From Cupriavidus gilardii (GTDB lineage Bacteria; Pseudomonadota; Gammaproteobacteria; Burkholderiales; Burkholderiaceae), in contig NZ_JABTYE010000008.1 of assembly GCF_013314895.1 (NCBI RefSeq), positions 62,001 to 126,000 on the forward strand: 64,000 nt of DNA. The letters are read 5' to 3'. Numbering within the stretch: the first letter of the stretch is position 1; the number at the start of each line of letters is the position of its first letter. Below the pieces are notes generated by a model. That model was not told the origin of the DNA and ran no database searches. It saw only the letters and a program-made list of their open reading frames with translations. A program made the translations under genes and the position numbers. Below, piece after piece: positions 8,321 to 17,145 of this stretch.

Positions 8321-9339
8321 CCGATCTGTCCCAACCCGCCGGCTGGATGCCGCTGGTCTTCCTGGCCCTGATGGGGCTGTCGATGCTGATCTACGTGATC
8401 CTGGACGGCTACGACCTCGGCGTCGGCGTGCTGCTGCGGCGCGCCGACGACGCCGACAAGGACACAATGATCGCCTCGATCGGGCCCTTCTGGGATGCCA
8501 ACGAAACGTGGCTGGTGCTGGGCGTCGGCCTGCTGCTGACGGCCTTCCCGATGGCGCACGGCGTGATCCTGACCAATCTCTACCTGCCGGTCGCGCTGAT
8601 GCTGGCCGGGCTGATCCTGCGCGGCGTGGCATTCGACTTCCGCGTCAAGGCGCGCGCGCACCACAAGCCATGGTGGAACTGGGCCTTCTACGGCGGCTCG
8701 CTGCTGGCCTCGTTCTCGCAGGGGCTGATGCTGGGCCTCTATATCACCGGCTTCGAATACGGCTGGCTCGACCTGCTGTTCGCGGTGGTGGTGGGCCTGT
8801 GCCTGGTCGCGGGCTACTGCCTGCTCGGCGCCAGCTGGCTGATCATGAAGACCACCGGCAGCCTGCAGGCGCGGGCGATCTACTGGGCGCGGCGCAGCCT
8901 GTGGCTGACCGGGGTGGGCATTGCCGCCATCTCGGTGGTGACGCCGCTGGTCAGCGAACGGATCTTCGACAAGTGGTTCTCGCTGCCGAACATCATCCTG
9001 CTGGCGCCGATTCCGCTGATCACCGTCGCGCTGTTCGTGATCATCGACCGGATGCTGCGCCGCATGGGACCGATGCAGAAGGCCGGCAACGATCGCTGGG
9101 GCTGGGTGCCCTTCGTCGGCACCGCGGTGATCTTCCTGATGGCCTTCAACGGCCTGGCCTACAGCCTGTTCCCCTACCTGGTGGTCGACCGGCTCGACAT
9201 CTGGCAGGCCGCCAGCGCACCCGAATCGCTGGCGGTGATCCTGATCGGCGCGGTGATCGTGCTGCCCACCATCCTCGGCTACACGATCTACGCCTACCGC
9301 GTGTTCTGGGGCAAGGCGACCGACCTTCGTTACTATTAG
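8317..9339 (+). CDS. cydB: Cytochrome bd-type quinol oxidase subunit II
   Basis: Second, haem-free structural subunit, 340 aa, with about eight or nine membrane helices. Family motifs are LDGYDLGVGVLL near the N-terminus, GPFWDANETWLVLG, and GVAFDFRVKAR. The start overlaps the cydA stop by 4 nt. No cydX-like short ORF (a membrane peptide of about 30-40 aa) is recognisable in the 93 bp before the next gene. That gap does contain a 6-bp hairpin (9382-9387 / 9394-9399) without a T-run. Confidence 0.95.
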   Translation: MTDLSQPAGWMPLVFLALMGLSMLIYVILDGYDLGVGVLLRRADDADKDTMIASIGPFWDANETWLVLGVGLLLTAFPMAHGVILTNLYLPVALMLAGLILRGVAFDFRVKARAHHKPWWNWAFYGGSLLASFSQGLMLGLYITGFEYGWLDLLFAVVVGLCLVAGYCLLGASWLIMKTTGSLQARAIYWARRSLWLTGVGIAAISVVTPLVSERIFDKWFSLPNIILLAPIPLITVALFVIIDRMLRRMGPMQKAGNDRWGWVPFVGTAVIFLMAFNGLAYSLFPYLVVDRLDIWQAASAPESLAVILIGAVIVLPTILGYTIYAYRVFWGKATDLRYY

Positions 9340-9432
9340 GCTGTTGAGCAGGCAGTTGAACGCACGCTCAAACGCCGACACGGCGCTCCGCAAAGCGCCA
9401 ATCGACTGAAAGCGGCACGAGATCGGGCAGGC

Positions 9433-10377
9433 ATGAAGGGCAGTGAAGGAAGCAGACAGGGGCTGAACGCCGGGGCGCGCCCCGGCAGCGTGGTCCGCCG
9501 CGTGCGCGAGCAGGCCGGCGCACACGTTCGCGCGCTGACCCGCAGCAACTCCGGCCTGACGCTGGACTACGACAATCCCCCGGGCGATCCGGGCCTGTTC
9601 GGGCCCGACGCGGTCTGCTGGCGCGTGCATGGCGACTTCCCCGCGATGCTGGCTGGCGGCGTCAGCGCGCTGCTGATGCAAACCATGCACCCGCTGGCGC
9701 TCGCCGGGGTCTGGGATCACTCCAGCTTCCGTACCGACATGCAGGGGCGGCTGGGACGCACCGCCCAGTTCATCGCCGGCACCACCTATGGCAACCGCGC
9801 CGACGCAATGCGCCTGATCGAACGGGTGCGCCGCATCCACACCGGCGTCAACGGCACCGCGCCCGACGGCCGGCCCTATGCGGCCAGCGATCGCGAACTG
9901 CTGACCTGGGTCCACGTGGCCGAGGTCTCGAGCTTCCTTGCCGCCTATCTGCGCTATGTCCGGCCGCTGTCCGCCGCCGAGCAGGATCGCTATTACGACG
10001 AGGTGGCCCTGGTCGCCGAACTGCTGGGCGCCACCGATGTCCCGCGCTCGCGCGACCAGATCGCGGCGTATCTGGACAGGATGCGCCCGCAATTGCTGGT
10101 GACCGAGCGCACCCATGAGGTCGTGCGGCTGGTGATGCAGATGCCGGTGGCCAATCCGCTGCTGGTGCCCGCGGTACGGATCATGGCCGATGCCGGCATC
10201 GCGCTGCTGCCGGAGTGGGTGCGGCGCGAACTCGGATTGGCCGGGGCGAGCGTCAGCGCGCTGCGGCGCCCGCTGTCGCTGGCCGGCATGCGCGTGCTGG
10301 CGCCCACGCTGCGCTGGTCGCTGGGCGGCGGGCTGGCGGCGCGCGCCCGCCGGCGGGCCACTGCGGCGCCGCGCTGA
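9433..10377 (+). CDS. MpaB/rubber-oxygenase-family protein (DUF2236)
   Basis: 314-aa protein matching the DUF2236 / oxygenase MpaB family, which includes the latex-clearing protein Lcp and fungal MpaB and binds b-type haem through conserved histidines. Seen here: FGPDAVCWRVHGDFPAMLAGG, LLMQTMHPLALAGVWDHSSF, RVRRIHTGVNG and LLTWVHVAE. All are hallmark positions, with histidines in the expected places. No signal peptide. It lies on the same strand 93 bp after cydB and converges with a Bug gene. The substrate is unknown; oxidation of a hydrophobic substrate is the family expectation only. Confidence 0.8.
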   Translation: MKGSEGSRQGLNAGARPGSVVRRVREQAGAHVRALTRSNSGLTLDYDNPPGDPGLFGPDAVCWRVHGDFPAMLAGGVSALLMQTMHPLALAGVWDHSSFRTDMQGRLGRTAQFIAGTTYGNRADAMRLIERVRRIHTGVNGTAPDGRPYAASDRELLTWVHVAEVSSFLAAYLRYVRPLSAAEQDRYYDEVALVAELLGATDVPRSRDQIAAYLDRMRPQLLVTERTHEVVRLVMQMPVANPLLVPAVRIMADAGIALLPEWVRRELGLAGASVSALRRPLSLAGMRVLAPTLRWSLGGGLAARARRRATAAPR

Positions 10378-10416
10378 AGCGGCGGCGCACCTGACTCCCA
10401 CAGCACCGGAAACGCC

Positions 10417-11403
10417 CTACTGCAGCGTCAGCCCCGACTGCCTGACCAGCTTCTCGGTACGCGGAATCTCCGCATCGACCATCGCGCGGAAATCGGCCAC
10501 GCTGCCGCCGCGCGGCTCGGCACCCGTCGCGGCCAACTTGTCGCGGAAGACCGGGTCCTGCAGTTGCCGGTTGATCGATGCGTTGAGCTTGTCCACGATC
10601 TCGGCCGGCGTGCCCTTGGGCGCGACGATGCCGTACCAGGGCGCGATGTCGTAGCCGGGATAGCCCTGCTCGGCGATGGTCGGCACATCGGGTGCCATCG
10701 CAGAGCGCTTGGCGTTGGACACGCCCAACGCCCGCAGCTTGCCGGCCTTGACGTAAGGCAGCCCCGTCATGATGGTGTCGAAGTACATCGACACCTGGCC
10801 CGACAGCAGGGCCGGAATCGCTTCCCCGGCGCCCTTGTACGGCACGTGCACGATGTCGATGCCAGCCATCGCCTTGAGCATTTCGCCGGCCATGTGCGAG
10901 GTGGTGCCGGCACCGAAAGACGCATAGGTCAGCTTGCCGGGGTTGGCCTTGGCGTAGGCCACCATTTCCGGCAGCGTCCTGAACGGCAGCGACGGATGCG
11001 ACAGCAGGATATTGGGCGTGTAGGCCACTACCGCGACCTTCTCGAAGGCGTCCGGGTCATAGCTCAGCTTCTTGTAGAGAAAGCGGTTGGTCACCATCGA
11101 CGCGGGCCCGGACATCAGCAGCGTATAGCCATCGCCCGGCGCCCGCGCCACGGCCTCGCTGCCGATCATCGCGGCGGCACCGGGCTTGTTCTCGATCACG
11201 AAGCTCTGGCCGTACTCCCTGGCCAGGGCCTGCCCAAGCTGGCGCGTGATCAGGTCGGTGGCGGCGCCGGGATTGAATGGGACCACGATTTTCACCGGCT
11301 GCCGCGGCCATGCGGACTCGGCATGACCCGGCGACGATGCGGCGAAGACGGCAAGCGCGGCCGCGCCAAGGCAGGCGCGGAGAAGACGGGAACGTACTGG
11401 CAT
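10417..11403 (-). CDS. Bug-type periplasmic solute-binding protein (TTT family)
   Basis: Periplasmic binding protein of 328 aa from the Bug family, greatly expanded in Burkholderiales and usually binding carboxylates. A Sec signal covers about residues 1-27 (ending GHAES). Family signatures are WPRQPVKIVVPFNPGAATD, the conserved GSEAVARAPGDGYTLL segment, and VPYKGAGEAIPALLSGQV. The ATG at 11403 has GAGG about 8 nt upstream; the frame is open for 56 codons further but those codons look non-coding. It stands apart from the EamA gene (240-bp gap) and has no TctAB partners here, so it is an orphan Bug. The ligand cannot be inferred. Confidence 0.9.
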   Translation of the reverse strand: MPVRSRLLRACLGAAALAVFAASSPGHAESAWPRQPVKIVVPFNPGAATDLITRQLGQALAREYGQSFVIENKPGAAAMIGSEAVARAPGDGYTLLMSGPASMVTNRFLYKKLSYDPDAFEKVAVVAYTPNILLSHPSLPFRTLPEMVAYAKANPGKLTYASFGAGTTSHMAGEMLKAMAGIDIVHVPYKGAGEAIPALLSGQVSMYFDTIMTGLPYVKAGKLRALGVSNAKRSAMAPDVPTIAEQGYPGYDIAPWYGIVAPKGTPAEIVDKLNASINRQLQDPVFRDKLAATGAEPRGGSVADFRAMVDAEIPRTEKLVRQSGLTLQ

Positions 11404-11643
11404 CGACAGACCTCTTTGAGCGAAAGACGGACAGATGGATGCGTGACAACGACGATCGCCGTCACGCGCATGGGCAACACACCGCAACCGCCGTGCCATG
11501 CGAACCACCGGCGAAATACGCTGAAAAGCACCGCGATGCGGACGCAGGTCTCCCGCCGGCGCCATCGGCATGACGCCAGCTCCTCTGTTGCATCACGGTG
11601 CACCATCCTGATCGACGTAGTTCACCGTATTGCCGCTTCATGC

Positions 11644-12591
11644 TCAGCGACGTGGCATGGCGCAACGCTCCGAATCAGGGAAAGAGGAAGGAGAAGCCGG
11701 CGCCGTGGCGCTACGCCGCGGCAGCGTCAGCGACAGCCCCGCGCCGACGATCAACGCGATGCCGGCCATGGCCATGCCGTCCGGCCAGCGGCCGAACCAC
11801 CAGGCGCTGTAGACCAGCGCCAGCAGCAGATGAAAGTAGTTCAGCGGCGCCAGCGTGGAAGCCGGCGCCCGCTGCAGCGCCAGGATCAACAGCACCTGGG
11901 CCAGCGCGCTCATGAAGCCCATCGCCAGGATCGTCAGCCAGTCGACCAGATCCGGCCACACCGCGGGCAGGAAGAACGGCGCCGGCAGGCCGGTGGCGAT
12001 CATGCAGATGACGGCCGCGAAGCCGTACTGCACCGTCGCATCGACCTTTCCGGCCATGCGGCGCGTCAGCAATTGCAGCAGCGCGTACCCGAGCATGGCG
12101 GCCACCATCAGCGCCGTGCCGATCCACGATAGCTGCCCGCCCGGCCGCACGATCAGCAGCATGCCGGCGAACCCGGTCGCCACCGCCAGCCACTGGCGCG
12201 CGCCGACCCGCTCGGCGAGCAGCCACGGCGACAGCGCCACCACGACCAGCGGCGCCATGAAATAGATCGCGGTGGCCTCGGCCAGCGGCATCCACAACAG
12301 CGCGGTCATGAAGCAGGTGCCCATGACCGCCAGCATCAGGCCGCGCAACATCAGCAAGCCGCGATGCGGCGTGCGCCAGAAGCGCAGGCGGCCCGCGTTC
12401 GCCAGCATCGCGATGGCAACGGTGCAGGTGGCCGCATAACGCACCGCATTGAGGAAGGGCGCCGGATAACGCCCCACCAGATGCTTGGCGGTGGCATCGA
12501 CCGTGGCGGACAACATCACCACGCAGAGGAACAGCAAGCCCCCGCGCCACCAGCCGGCGCCGTTGCCGGAGACCGGCGCGGCGGCGCTCAC
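11644..12591 (-). CDS. EamA-family (DMT) transporter
   Basis: Inner-membrane drug/metabolite transporter of 315 aa with two EamA repeats and about ten helices, of the type that exports amino acids or metabolites. The start is the GTG at 12591, which overlaps the stop of the upstream M20 hydrolase gene in a GTGA. This makes it the last gene of the long minus-strand run. Motifs include MLSATVDATAKHLVGRYP, PLAEATAIYFMAPLVV and LQRAPASTLAPLNYFHLLLA. It may export a product of the pathway or protect against an intermediate. Confidence 0.88.
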   Translation of the reverse strand: MSAAAPVSGNGAGWWRGGLLFLCVVMLSATVDATAKHLVGRYPAPFLNAVRYAATCTVAIAMLANAGRLRFWRTPHRGLLMLRGLMLAVMGTCFMTALLWMPLAEATAIYFMAPLVVVALSPWLLAERVGARQWLAVATGFAGMLLIVRPGGQLSWIGTALMVAAMLGYALLQLLTRRMAGKVDATVQYGFAAVICMIATGLPAPFFLPAVWPDLVDWLTILAMGFMSALAQVLLILALQRAPASTLAPLNYFHLLLALVYSAWWFGRWPDGMAMAGIALIVGAGLSLTLPRRSATAPASPSSFPDSERCAMPRR

Positions 12592-13832
12592 GTGCCCGCC
12601 CGTGCCACCATGGCGCCGAGCAGCACGTTGGCGCCCGCTTCCAGATGCTCCGGCCTGGCGTCCTCGATCTCGTTGTGGCTGATGCCGTCCTTGCAAGGCA
12701 CGAAGATCATCGCGGTGGGCGCGACGCTGGCCATGTAGACCGCGTCGTGGCCGGCGCCGGTGACAATGTCCTGATGCCGGTAGCCGCGCGCCTCGGCTTC
12801 GTTGCGGACATCTGCGATCAGCTCCGCAGCGAACGGCGTCGGCGGGAAATACTGGACGTCACGCACATCGACCTCCAGCGGCGCGCCGGTGGTGGAGCCC
12901 GCAGCGAGCGCGGCGCAGGCCGCGCGAAAGCGCGCGTCCATCTCGGCGAGGCGGGCCGCGTCCTCGTGACGCAGATCCACCGTGAACGTCACCGCGCCCG
13001 GAATCACGTTGCGCGAGGCCGGATGGGCATGGACCACGCCGACGGTGCCGCGTCCATGCGGCGCGAAATCGTTGGCGATGCGCACGACCTCCTGCATCAG
13101 GAAGGTCGCCCCATACAGTGCGTCGCGCCGCAGCGGCATCGGCGTAGGGCCGGCATGGGCTTCCATGCCGGTCACCGTCACGTCGTACCAGCGCAGGCCA
13201 AGCGAGCCGGTCACCACGCCGATCACGTTGTCGGCGGCTTCGAGGATCGGGCCCTGTTCGATATGGGCCTCGAAATAGGCTCCGACCTGGCGCCCGCCGA
13301 CCTCGGCGGTACCTGCATAGCCGATCGCCCGCAGTTCGTCCTCGACGCGTTTGCCGTCGCGGTCGGTCGCATCCAGCGCGGTCTTCAACGGGAAGATGCC
13401 GGCGAACACGCCCGAGCCCATCATCACCGGCACGAAGCGCGTGCCTTCCTCGTTGGTCCAGATCGCGACCTCGATCGGCGCCTCGGTCTCGATGCCGAGA
13501 TCGTTCAGCGTGCGCACCACTTCCAGCCCGGCCAGCACGCCGAAGCAGCCGTCGAATTTGCCGCCGGTGGGCTGCGTGTCGATATGGCTGCCGGTCATCA
13601 CCGGCGGCAGTGCGTCGTCGCGGCCGGCGCGACGGCCAAAGATGTTGCCGACCTTGTCGACCGTCACGGTCAGGCCCGCCTCCCGCATCCAGCCGGTCAC
13701 CAGGTCGCGTCCCTGCCCGTCCAGCGCGGTCAGCGCCAGCCGCGCATTGCCGCCCTTTGGGGTCGCGCCGATGCGCGCCAGTTCCATCAGCGATTGCCAC
13801 AGGCGTTCGCCGTCGATCTTCAGTGTCGTCAT
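12588..13832 (-). CDS. M20 Zn hydrolase, carbamoylase/allantoate amidohydrolase type
   Basis: 414-aa member of the hydantoinase/carbamoylase group of M20 hydrolases, which remove N-carbamoyl or related acyl groups from amino acids. Metal-binding motifs are SHIDTQPTGGKFDG (H83, D94), TNEEGTRF (E128/E129) and AHIEQGPILE. The dimerisation lid lies at about 210-330 (AHAGPTPMPLRRDA). The start has a clear GAGGAG 5-8 nt upstream. It lies 24 bp after the amidohydrolase gene and overlaps the EamA start, so it is in the operon. The exact substrate (N-carbamoyl, allantoate-like or ureido acid) cannot be told. Confidence 0.9.
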   Translation of the reverse strand: MTTLKIDGERLWQSLMELARIGATPKGGNARLALTALDGQGRDLVTGWMREAGLTVTVDKVGNIFGRRAGRDDALPPVMTGSHIDTQPTGGKFDGCFGVLAGLEVVRTLNDLGIETEAPIEVAIWTNEEGTRFVPVMMGSGVFAGIFPLKTALDATDRDGKRVEDELRAIGYAGTAEVGGRQVGAYFEAHIEQGPILEAADNVIGVVTGSLGLRWYDVTVTGMEAHAGPTPMPLRRDALYGATFLMQEVVRIANDFAPHGRGTVGVVHAHPASRNVIPGAVTFTVDLRHEDAARLAEMDARFRAACAALAAGSTTGAPLEVDVRDVQYFPPTPFAAELIADVRNEAEARGYRHQDIVTGAGHDAVYMASVAPTAMIFVPCKDGISHNEIEDARPEHLEAGANVLLGAMVARAGT

Positions 13833-13856
13833 CGTGATCTCCTCGGGAAGCGTTGC

Positions 13857-14930
13857 TCAGGCCATCGCGGGCGCAAAGCCGGACAGGAAGGCGTCCAGCG
13901 CGAGGCCGATGGCCTCGACTTCGTAGCCGCCCTCCTGCACGACGACCGTCGGCAGGCCCAGCGCGTGGATGCGTTCGCCGATGCCGCGGTAGCCGTCCAT
14001 GCCGACGGCGAGCACGCTGATCGGGTCGTCCACATAGGTATCGAAGCCGAGCGACAGCACCAGCGCTTGCGGCCGATAGTCGCGCAGCGCGTCCAGCGCG
14101 CTGTCGAGCGCCGCCAGAAAGCCGGCATCCCCGGTGCCGTGCGGCAGCGGAAAGTTCAGGTTGTAGCCGTAGCCGGCGCCGTAGCCGCGTTCGTTGGCAT
14201 AGCCGGTGTAGAACGGGTAGTAGCCGGCGGGATCGGCATGCAGCGAGATCGTCATCACGTCCGAGCGCTGATAGAAGATCTGCTGCGTGCCGTCGCCGTG
14301 ATGCGCGTCGACGTCGAGCACCGCCACCTTGCCGAAGCGCTTGAGCAGCCCCTGCGCGGCGATCGCGGCGTTGTTGACGTAGCAGAAGCCGGCGGCCCGG
14401 TCGCTGTGGGCGTGATGGCCGGAGGGCCGGCACAGCGCGTAGGCCATGGCATTGCCCTGGTGCTGCCCGCAGACATGGTCGGCCGCCGCCACCGCGCTGT
14501 GCGCCGAGCGCAGGATCGACTGCCAGCTGTGCGGGCCGAGCGGGCAGCTCAGATCGCCGAGGTAATAGCCGGCCTGCGCGATCACCGAGTCGGTGGGGCA
14601 ATCGGGTCGGCGATGCTGGTCGAGCTTGCCGTTGTGGTACGGCGAAAGATTGGGCAGCACTTCGATGCCGGGCTCGAAGCCGGGGCGCGCAAGAGCCTGC
14701 CATTTGTCGTAGGCCTGCGCCAGGAAGTCGAGATAGGCGGCGCTGTGCACCGTCTCGAGCGGCGCGCGGCCATAGTCGGGCGCGACCGAGAGATCGATGC
14801 CGCGCGCGGCGAGCGCCGACTGCAGCGCGGCGGCGCGTGCAGGCACGTCGGTCGGCTCGCATAGCCGGCCCGCGCGCATGAACTGGCGCGGCTGATGGAG
14901 CAACTGGTCATCCGAGAAAAAGGCACGCAT
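13857..14930 (-). CDS. Histone-deacetylase-family amidohydrolase (acetylpolyamine type)
   Basis: 357-aa Zn-dependent deacetylase of the HDAC/AcuC/AphA superfamily. The catalytic core is intact: the histidine pair RPSGHHA (H172, H173), Zn ligands D208 and H210 in DVDAHHGDGT, D297 in SLGFDTYVDDP, and the glycine-rich EGGY motif. The N-terminus MRAFFSDDQ and the extended loop near 90-115 are like bacterial acetylpolyamine amidohydrolases, which release free polyamines from N-acetyl forms. It lies between the TPP enzyme gene (64-bp gap) and the M20 hydrolase gene (24-bp gap). With GabT and GabD in the same run, removal of an N-acyl group from an amine is the natural guess. Confidence 0.88.
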   Translation of the reverse strand: MRAFFSDDQLLHQPRQFMRAGRLCEPTDVPARAAALQSALAARGIDLSVAPDYGRAPLETVHSAAYLDFLAQAYDKWQALARPGFEPGIEVLPNLSPYHNGKLDQHRRPDCPTDSVIAQAGYYLGDLSCPLGPHSWQSILRSAHSAVAAADHVCGQHQGNAMAYALCRPSGHHAHSDRAAGFCYVNNAAIAAQGLLKRFGKVAVLDVDAHHGDGTQQIFYQRSDVMTISLHADPAGYYPFYTGYANERGYGAGYGYNLNFPLPHGTGDAGFLAALDSALDALRDYRPQALVLSLGFDTYVDDPISVLAVGMDGYRGIGERIHALGLPTVVVQEGGYEVEAIGLALDAFLSGFAPAMA

Positions 14931-14994
14931 ATCGTAGTGAGTAGGTGTTGGCGGCGGTCGGCCGTCATGGTTTGCGCCTGCCGGCGCCGCGGGC

Positions 14995-16737
14995 TCAGGA
15001 GGCGGGCTCCGTCTGGCGCGCCAGCGCCGCGGCGCGAATCTGCGACAGCGTCATGCCGGGCGCGATGCCGTCGGGGTCGTAGCGCAATTCGAGCAGCGCG
15101 GGCAGCCGCTGCGTGTTGGCAAATTCCAGCGCACGCGCGAATGCCGGGCCGAATTCGGCGTCGCTCTGCACCACTTCGCCGTGGCCGCGATAGGCGCGCA
15201 CCAGCTCGGCGAAGTCCGGGTTGTCGAAGCTCAGCGCGATGGTGCGGCCGGGAAACTCTCGCTCCTGATGGGCACGGATGGTGCCCCACATGCCGTTGTT
15301 GAAGACCAGCACCACGATGCCGAGCCGGTATTGCATCGCCACCCCGAGCTCCTGCAGGTTCATCTGGAAGCAGCCATCGCCGGCATAGCAGACCACGGTG
15401 CGATCGGGGTATTCGAGCTTGGCCGAGATCGCTGCCGGCAAGCCGTAACCCATCGATCCCACGGTCGGCGCGAGGCTGGTGCCGACGCCCTGGAAGCGGT
15501 GATAGGCGTGCGCGAACAGCGCGTAGTTGCCGGCGCCCACGGTGATGCAGGCATCGGCCGGCACGTGGTCCCGCACATGGCAGGCGACGGCATTCGGATT
15601 CAGCGCACCCGGTGCGGGCGCCGGCTCCTGCTGCGCCAGGTATTCGCTGCGCGCGGCACGGGTCGCGCTCGCCCACGCCGATGCGGCCCGCGGACGCAGC
15701 GTGTCGACCGCCTGCGCGAACGACACCACGTCGGCGACAATCGGCAGCGTGGGTCGAAACACGCGGCCAAGCTCATTGGCGTCGGGATAGACATGCACCA
15801 GCCGCTGGCGCGGCAGCGGGCTTTCCACCAGCGTGTAGCCTTCGGTGGTCGCCTCGCCCATGCGCGTGCCGACGGCGATCAGCAGGTCCGCCTCACGGAT
15901 GCGTGCGCGAAGCGCGTCGCCCATGCCCCAGCCGACATGGCCGACAAAATTCGGATGATGGTTGTCGAAGCATTCCAGCCGGCGCCAGGCCGCGCCGACC
16001 GGCAAGGCAAAGCGCTCGGCGAAGCCTTCGATCTGGCGCATCGACTGCGGCGTCCAGCCGGAACCGCCGATCAGCAGGGACGGCCGCTGCGCCTGCGCCA
16101 GCAGCGTGCCCAGCGACGCCAATGCCGCCGGGGCCGGCGCCGCATACGCACGCTGGTAACGCGGCAGATCGGGCACCGTGGCCTTGCCCCACAGCGTGTC
16201 CTCCGGCAGCGCCAGCACGACTGGCCCGGGCCGGCCGCTGGTTGCCACCGCGAAGGCGCGCGCGATGAACTCCGGGATGCGATCGGTGCGGTCGATTTGC
16301 GCGACCCACTTCGCCATCTCGCCGAACATGCGGCGATAGTCGATTTCCTGGAACGCCTCGCGCTCGATGAAGTCGTTACCGACCTGGCCGACGAACAGGA
16401 TCATCGGCGTCGAGTCCTGATAGGCGGTATGCACGGCGATGCTGGCGTTGGTCGCCCCGGGGCCCCGCGTCACGAAGCAGATGCCGGGCTCGCCGGTCAG
16501 CTTGCCGTAGGCCTCGGCCATATAGCCCGCCCCGCTTTCCTGGCGGCAGACCACCGGCTGAATCGCGTCCTGATGGTCGTACAGCGCGTCGATACACGGC
16601 AGATAGCTTTCGCCTGGGACCAGAAACACACGTTTGACGCCGTGGATACGCAGTTGCTGGACCAGAATCTGGCCGCCATTGCGCTCGCGCAGCGATCGGC
16701 TGGCGCCGGTCCGGTCGTGACTGGATGCATCGGTCAT
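14995..16737 (-). CDS. Thiamine-pyrophosphate enzyme, acetolactate-synthase-like
   Basis: 580-aa TPP-dependent enzyme with three domains (Pyr, middle, PP). Catalytic Glu of the Pyr domain is in RQESGAGYMAEAYGKLTG. The PP domain has the metal/TPP motif GDGCFQMNLQELGVA...NNGMWGTI. Length and layout match acetolactate synthase / sulfoacetaldehyde acetyltransferase / benzoylformate decarboxylase relatives; which reaction it performs is not evident. The start at 16737 overlaps the cupin stop by 4 nt (ATGA). No small regulatory subunit (ilvH) is present, so biosynthetic acetolactate synthase is unlikely and a catabolic decarboxylase or lyase is more probable. Confidence 0.85.
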   Translation of the reverse strand: MTDASSHDRTGASRSLRERNGGQILVQQLRIHGVKRVFLVPGESYLPCIDALYDHQDAIQPVVCRQESGAGYMAEAYGKLTGEPGICFVTRGPGATNASIAVHTAYQDSTPMILFVGQVGNDFIEREAFQEIDYRRMFGEMAKWVAQIDRTDRIPEFIARAFAVATSGRPGPVVLALPEDTLWGKATVPDLPRYQRAYAAPAPAALASLGTLLAQAQRPSLLIGGSGWTPQSMRQIEGFAERFALPVGAAWRRLECFDNHHPNFVGHVGWGMGDALRARIREADLLIAVGTRMGEATTEGYTLVESPLPRQRLVHVYPDANELGRVFRPTLPIVADVVSFAQAVDTLRPRAASAWASATRAARSEYLAQQEPAPAPGALNPNAVACHVRDHVPADACITVGAGNYALFAHAYHRFQGVGTSLAPTVGSMGYGLPAAISAKLEYPDRTVVCYAGDGCFQMNLQELGVAMQYRLGIVVLVFNNGMWGTIRAHQEREFPGRTIALSFDNPDFAELVRAYRGHGEVVQSDAEFGPAFARALEFANTQRLPALLELRYDPDGIAPGMTLSQIRAAALARQTEPAS

Positions 16738-17072
16738 GATCTGGCTCCGTGCGCGGCCGTGCATAAGGCCGATGCCGCGCCGGCCGCCGTCTTGATCTCG
16801 ATCTCGACGAACACGCATTCGCCTTCGTGCGCGTTGATCACGTTGTGTTCGACGCCAGCCGGCCGCGAATAGGCGCGTCCCGCCACCAGCTGACTGGTGA
16901 CCTCCCCGTCCGGCGTCTGCAGCAGCAGCGCGCCGGTGGTCATCGGCACTACCACGTAGTCGTAGCCGTGGCGGTGAAAACCGGTCTCCGCGCCGGGCGC
17001 GAAGCGCCATTCGGTGACGATCACACGCTCGTTGTCGACCTGCACGGTCGGTACTGCCTGGGGTCTGCTCAT
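16734..17072 (-). CDS. Small cupin-domain protein
   Basis: 112-aa single-domain cupin. Motif 1 is TGFHRHGYDYVVVPMTTG, with two metal-ligand histidines; motif 2 is reduced to GVEHNVIN, with one. Cytoplasmic. It overlaps the TPP-enzyme start by 4 nt, so it is translationally coupled to that enzyme and may act on the same intermediate as an isomerase, dioxygenase or accessory protein. The function is not known. Confidence 0.8.
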   Translation of the reverse strand: MSRPQAVPTVQVDNERVIVTEWRFAPGAETGFHRHGYDYVVVPMTTGALLLQTPDGEVTSQLVAGRAYSRPAGVEHNVINAHEGECVFVEIEIKTAAGAASALCTAAHGARS

Positions 17073-17145
17073 GCTCGGGCTCGCGTTGGAATCAGTGGTG
17101 CCGCGCCCTGCGCGATGCCGGGCGCGGAGCGTGGCGCATGCGGTG

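Noticed and set aside
9340..9432. Search for a cydX after cydB
   Set aside because: No short membrane-peptide ORF with a ribosome-binding site is present in the gap.
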